Of a stretch of 7,266 nucleotides of DNA, positions 6,066 through 7,266 are shown piece by piece. The notes beneath the pieces are model-generated. The model was not told where the DNA came from and made no database searches. It worked only from the letters and a program-made list of their open reading frames with translations. The first letter of the stretch is position 1. Each line of letters opens with the position of its first letter. Position numbers and translations under genes: made by a program. Source of the DNA: Actinomycetes bacterium (lineage in GTDB: Bacteria; Actinomycetota; Actinomycetes; Propionibacteriales; Propionibacteriaceae); contig WQUE01000064.1 of the NCBI GenBank assembly GCA_009785885.1, forward strand, positions 1-7,266, in the 5' to 3' direction.

Positions 6066-7266
6066 GCACGACGCAGGGGTGGAACGAGCCGATTCCCACG
6101 GGCGGGTACGGCACGGGCGCGGGCCTGCCGGACGCCGAGCCGGAGTTCACGGGCAGCACCGCCGGACTGGCGCACCTGCCGGAGGGTTGGCGCTGGCGCG
6201 TCCAGATGGTCGGAAGGGGGATGCGGTTCGTGCCGGTGCCGCCGGGCCTGGCCGACCCGGGCACGGTGCGCCTGCGGGCCTCGCTGACGACCCCGCCGTC
6301 CCTGCCGCCGCCCGTGCCGTCCATCCCCAGCACGCCGACGCCGCTCGCGCCGATGTCGGCGCCGCCGCCGGCCGTCCAGACGCCGGCCGTCCAGACGCCG
6401 GCCGGCCCCGTGGCATCCGCGCCCGTTTGGCCGGTCCAACCGGCACCGGCGCGCCCGGCCAGGAGCCCGATCCCGAGCGGCCAGGAACTGGCCGCGATCG
6501 CCGACATGCTGTCGGGCAGCGCGGAGCGGCTCGCCGAGGAGGAGTGGCGCCGTCTCGCCCGGATCATGCCGCAGATCGACTGGTCCGCACCCACCCCGGC
6601 GGTCACGCCCCCCGAGGATGCCGCGCCCGAGGAGCCGGCCGCGGTGGCACCCGTGATGGCGCCCGCCGACGCCATCACGCAGCCCATGGCCGCCGTGCCC
6701 GCAGATGTCGCGGCGACGCCCGCGCCGGCCGTCGAGTTCGCCCCGCCGGCCGCGTACGCGCCGGCCCCCGTCGTGCCCCTCGCGTCGTTCGCGCCGCCTA
6801 CGCCCACCCCGGGCGTCCCCGAGCCGATCGACGCGTTGCCCCCGGGGACCGTCGCGGCGATCCTCGGGGCCGTGGACGCCGACCTCGGCGGCCCGGAGTT
6901 CGCCAACCCAGAACCGGCGACTCCCGAGGGCGTCATGTCGGAGGTCCCGGAGTCCCAGGAGCCGGCCATCCCCGGGGCGCCGGCGTACCCGGAGCCGGTG
7001 GCCGCACCGGCCGTCCTGCCCGAGCTGCCGGCGGAGGCCGAGTCCGGCTTGCCGACGGTCCCGATCGCGGTCGAGCCTCCCGCGGCCTACCGCGAGGCGG
7101 GCGTGGCCCCCGAGGGTGCGCCCGGCATGGCCGCGCCGGCGGTGGCCGAGGCGCCGGCGCCGGTCGTGGTGGACGAGACGCCCGGCCCGTCCCGCGCCCG
7201 CGGCTTCTCGTGGGGGCACGTGACCTTCCCCAACGTCGTCAGGGCCGAGTGGATCAAGCTGTGGTC
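6062..7266 (+). CDS. ABC-2 exporter permease with ~380-residue Pro/Ala-rich N-terminal extension (partial)
   Basis: The frame is open from GTG 6062 to the window edge (401 codons plus 2 bases); the 3' part is missing. Only at residues 387-401 (VTFPNVVRAEWIKLW) does it reach the cytoplasmic N-terminus typical of actinobacterial ABC-2 permeases, which normally begins near residue 1-20. Everything before is Pro/Ala/Val/Glu-rich and probably disordered, with three less repetitive islands: 36-72, with PEGWRWR (40-46) and RFVPVPPG (55-62); 140-174, a likely charged helix with AERLAEEEWRRLARI (154-168) and QIDW; and 254-280, with VAAILGAVDADLGG (264-277). The tail before the permease is acidic. The start is supported by a strong Shine-Dalgarno and a 4-bp overlap with the ATPase gene, its likely partner. 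The coding frame is supported by uninterrupted length and G/C at most third positions. No membrane segment is reached, so the permease assignment rests on the final motif and context. Alternatives are a separate Pro-rich membrane-anchored protein. Confidence 0.8.
   Translation, partial: MSTTQGWNEPIPTGGYGTGAGLPDAEPEFTGSTAGLAHLPEGWRWRVQMVGRGMRFVPVPPGLADPGTVRLRASLTTPPSLPPPVPSIPSTPTPLAPMSAPPPAVQTPAVQTPAGPVASAPVWPVQPAPARPARSPIPSGQELAAIADMLSGSAERLAEEEWRRLARIMPQIDWSAPTPAVTPPEDAAPEEPAAVAPVMAPADAITQPMAAVPADVAATPAPAVEFAPPAAYAPAPVVPLASFAPPTPTPGVPEPIDALPPGTVAAILGAVDADLGGPEFANPEPATPEGVMSEVPESQEPAIPGAPAYPEPVAAPAVLPELPAEAESGLPTVPIAVEPPAAYREAGVAPEGAPGMAAPAVAEAPAPVVVDETPGPSRARGFSWGHVTFPNVVRAEWIKLW
6368..6397 (+). 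repeat. 15-bp tandem repeat, two copies
   Basis: CCGGCCGTCCAGACG is present twice in direct tandem (6368-6382 and 6383-6397), followed by a further CCGGCC. It encodes PAVQT-PAVQT-PA (residues 103-114) in the Pro/Ala-rich extension. The exact identity of the copies, including third positions, indicates a recent slippage duplication that kept the frame. Confidence 0.85.

Noticed and set aside
5312..7219. 635-codon open frame on the minus strand, and a 430-codon one at 5677-6969
   Set aside because: Both lie antisense to the exporter ATPase and the extended permease gene. Their products are Arg/Gly- or Ser/Pro-rich low-complexity sequence with no family motif. The plus-strand frames carry clear ABC motifs, a Shine-Dalgarno and the coupled start.

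Overview
The window is high-GC DNA (about 70% G+C by eye, with strong G/C preference at third codon positions). The gene set points to an actinomycete: an MsiK/UgpC-type sugar ATPase, a DUF2510-RDD membrane protein, a DUF3039 protein, and an ABC exporter whose permease carries the actinobacterial 'VVRxEWIKL' signature. Several start sites look leaderless, which also fits. I cannot fix the genus from sequence alone; a Propionibacteriales-like actinomycete is a guess. No rRNA, tRNA, CRISPR or insertion sequence is visible.

Left part, minus strand (2-4554): reading in the direction of transcription, a DUF2510-RDD membrane protein (4554-3466) is followed after 64 bp by the 4-alpha-glucanotransferase MalQ (3401-1233), then after 142 bp by a sugar-importer ATPase of the MsiK/UgpC/MalK type (1090-2). 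A GC-rich stem-loop after malQ and a promoter-like extended -10 suggest that the ATPase is its own transcription unit. The two sugar genes form a small maltodextrin/oligosaccharide module. The ATPase would energise uptake, and MalQ would rework short maltodextrins in the cytoplasm. No importer permease or binding protein lies in the window.

Middle (4555-5036): a 106-bp divergent region separates the RDD gene from a small plus-strand DUF3039 gene (4661-4924). Both genes have a TANNNT hexamer ending 6-7 nt before the ATG, so both are probably transcribed as leaderless mRNAs. Between DUF3039 and the next gene, two 8-bp inverted repeats interlock around a candidate promoter.

Right part, plus strand (5037-7266): an exporter-type ABC ATPase (BcrA/NatA/DrrA class) overlaps by 4 bp (GTGA) a second gene that runs off the window. 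That second gene has no stop inside the window. It encodes about 380 residues of Pro/Ala-rich, mostly disordered sequence and only then reaches the N-terminal signature of an ABC-2 permease. This very long cytoplasmic extension on an exporter permease is the most unusual thing here. No stretch longer than 300 bases lacks a gene.
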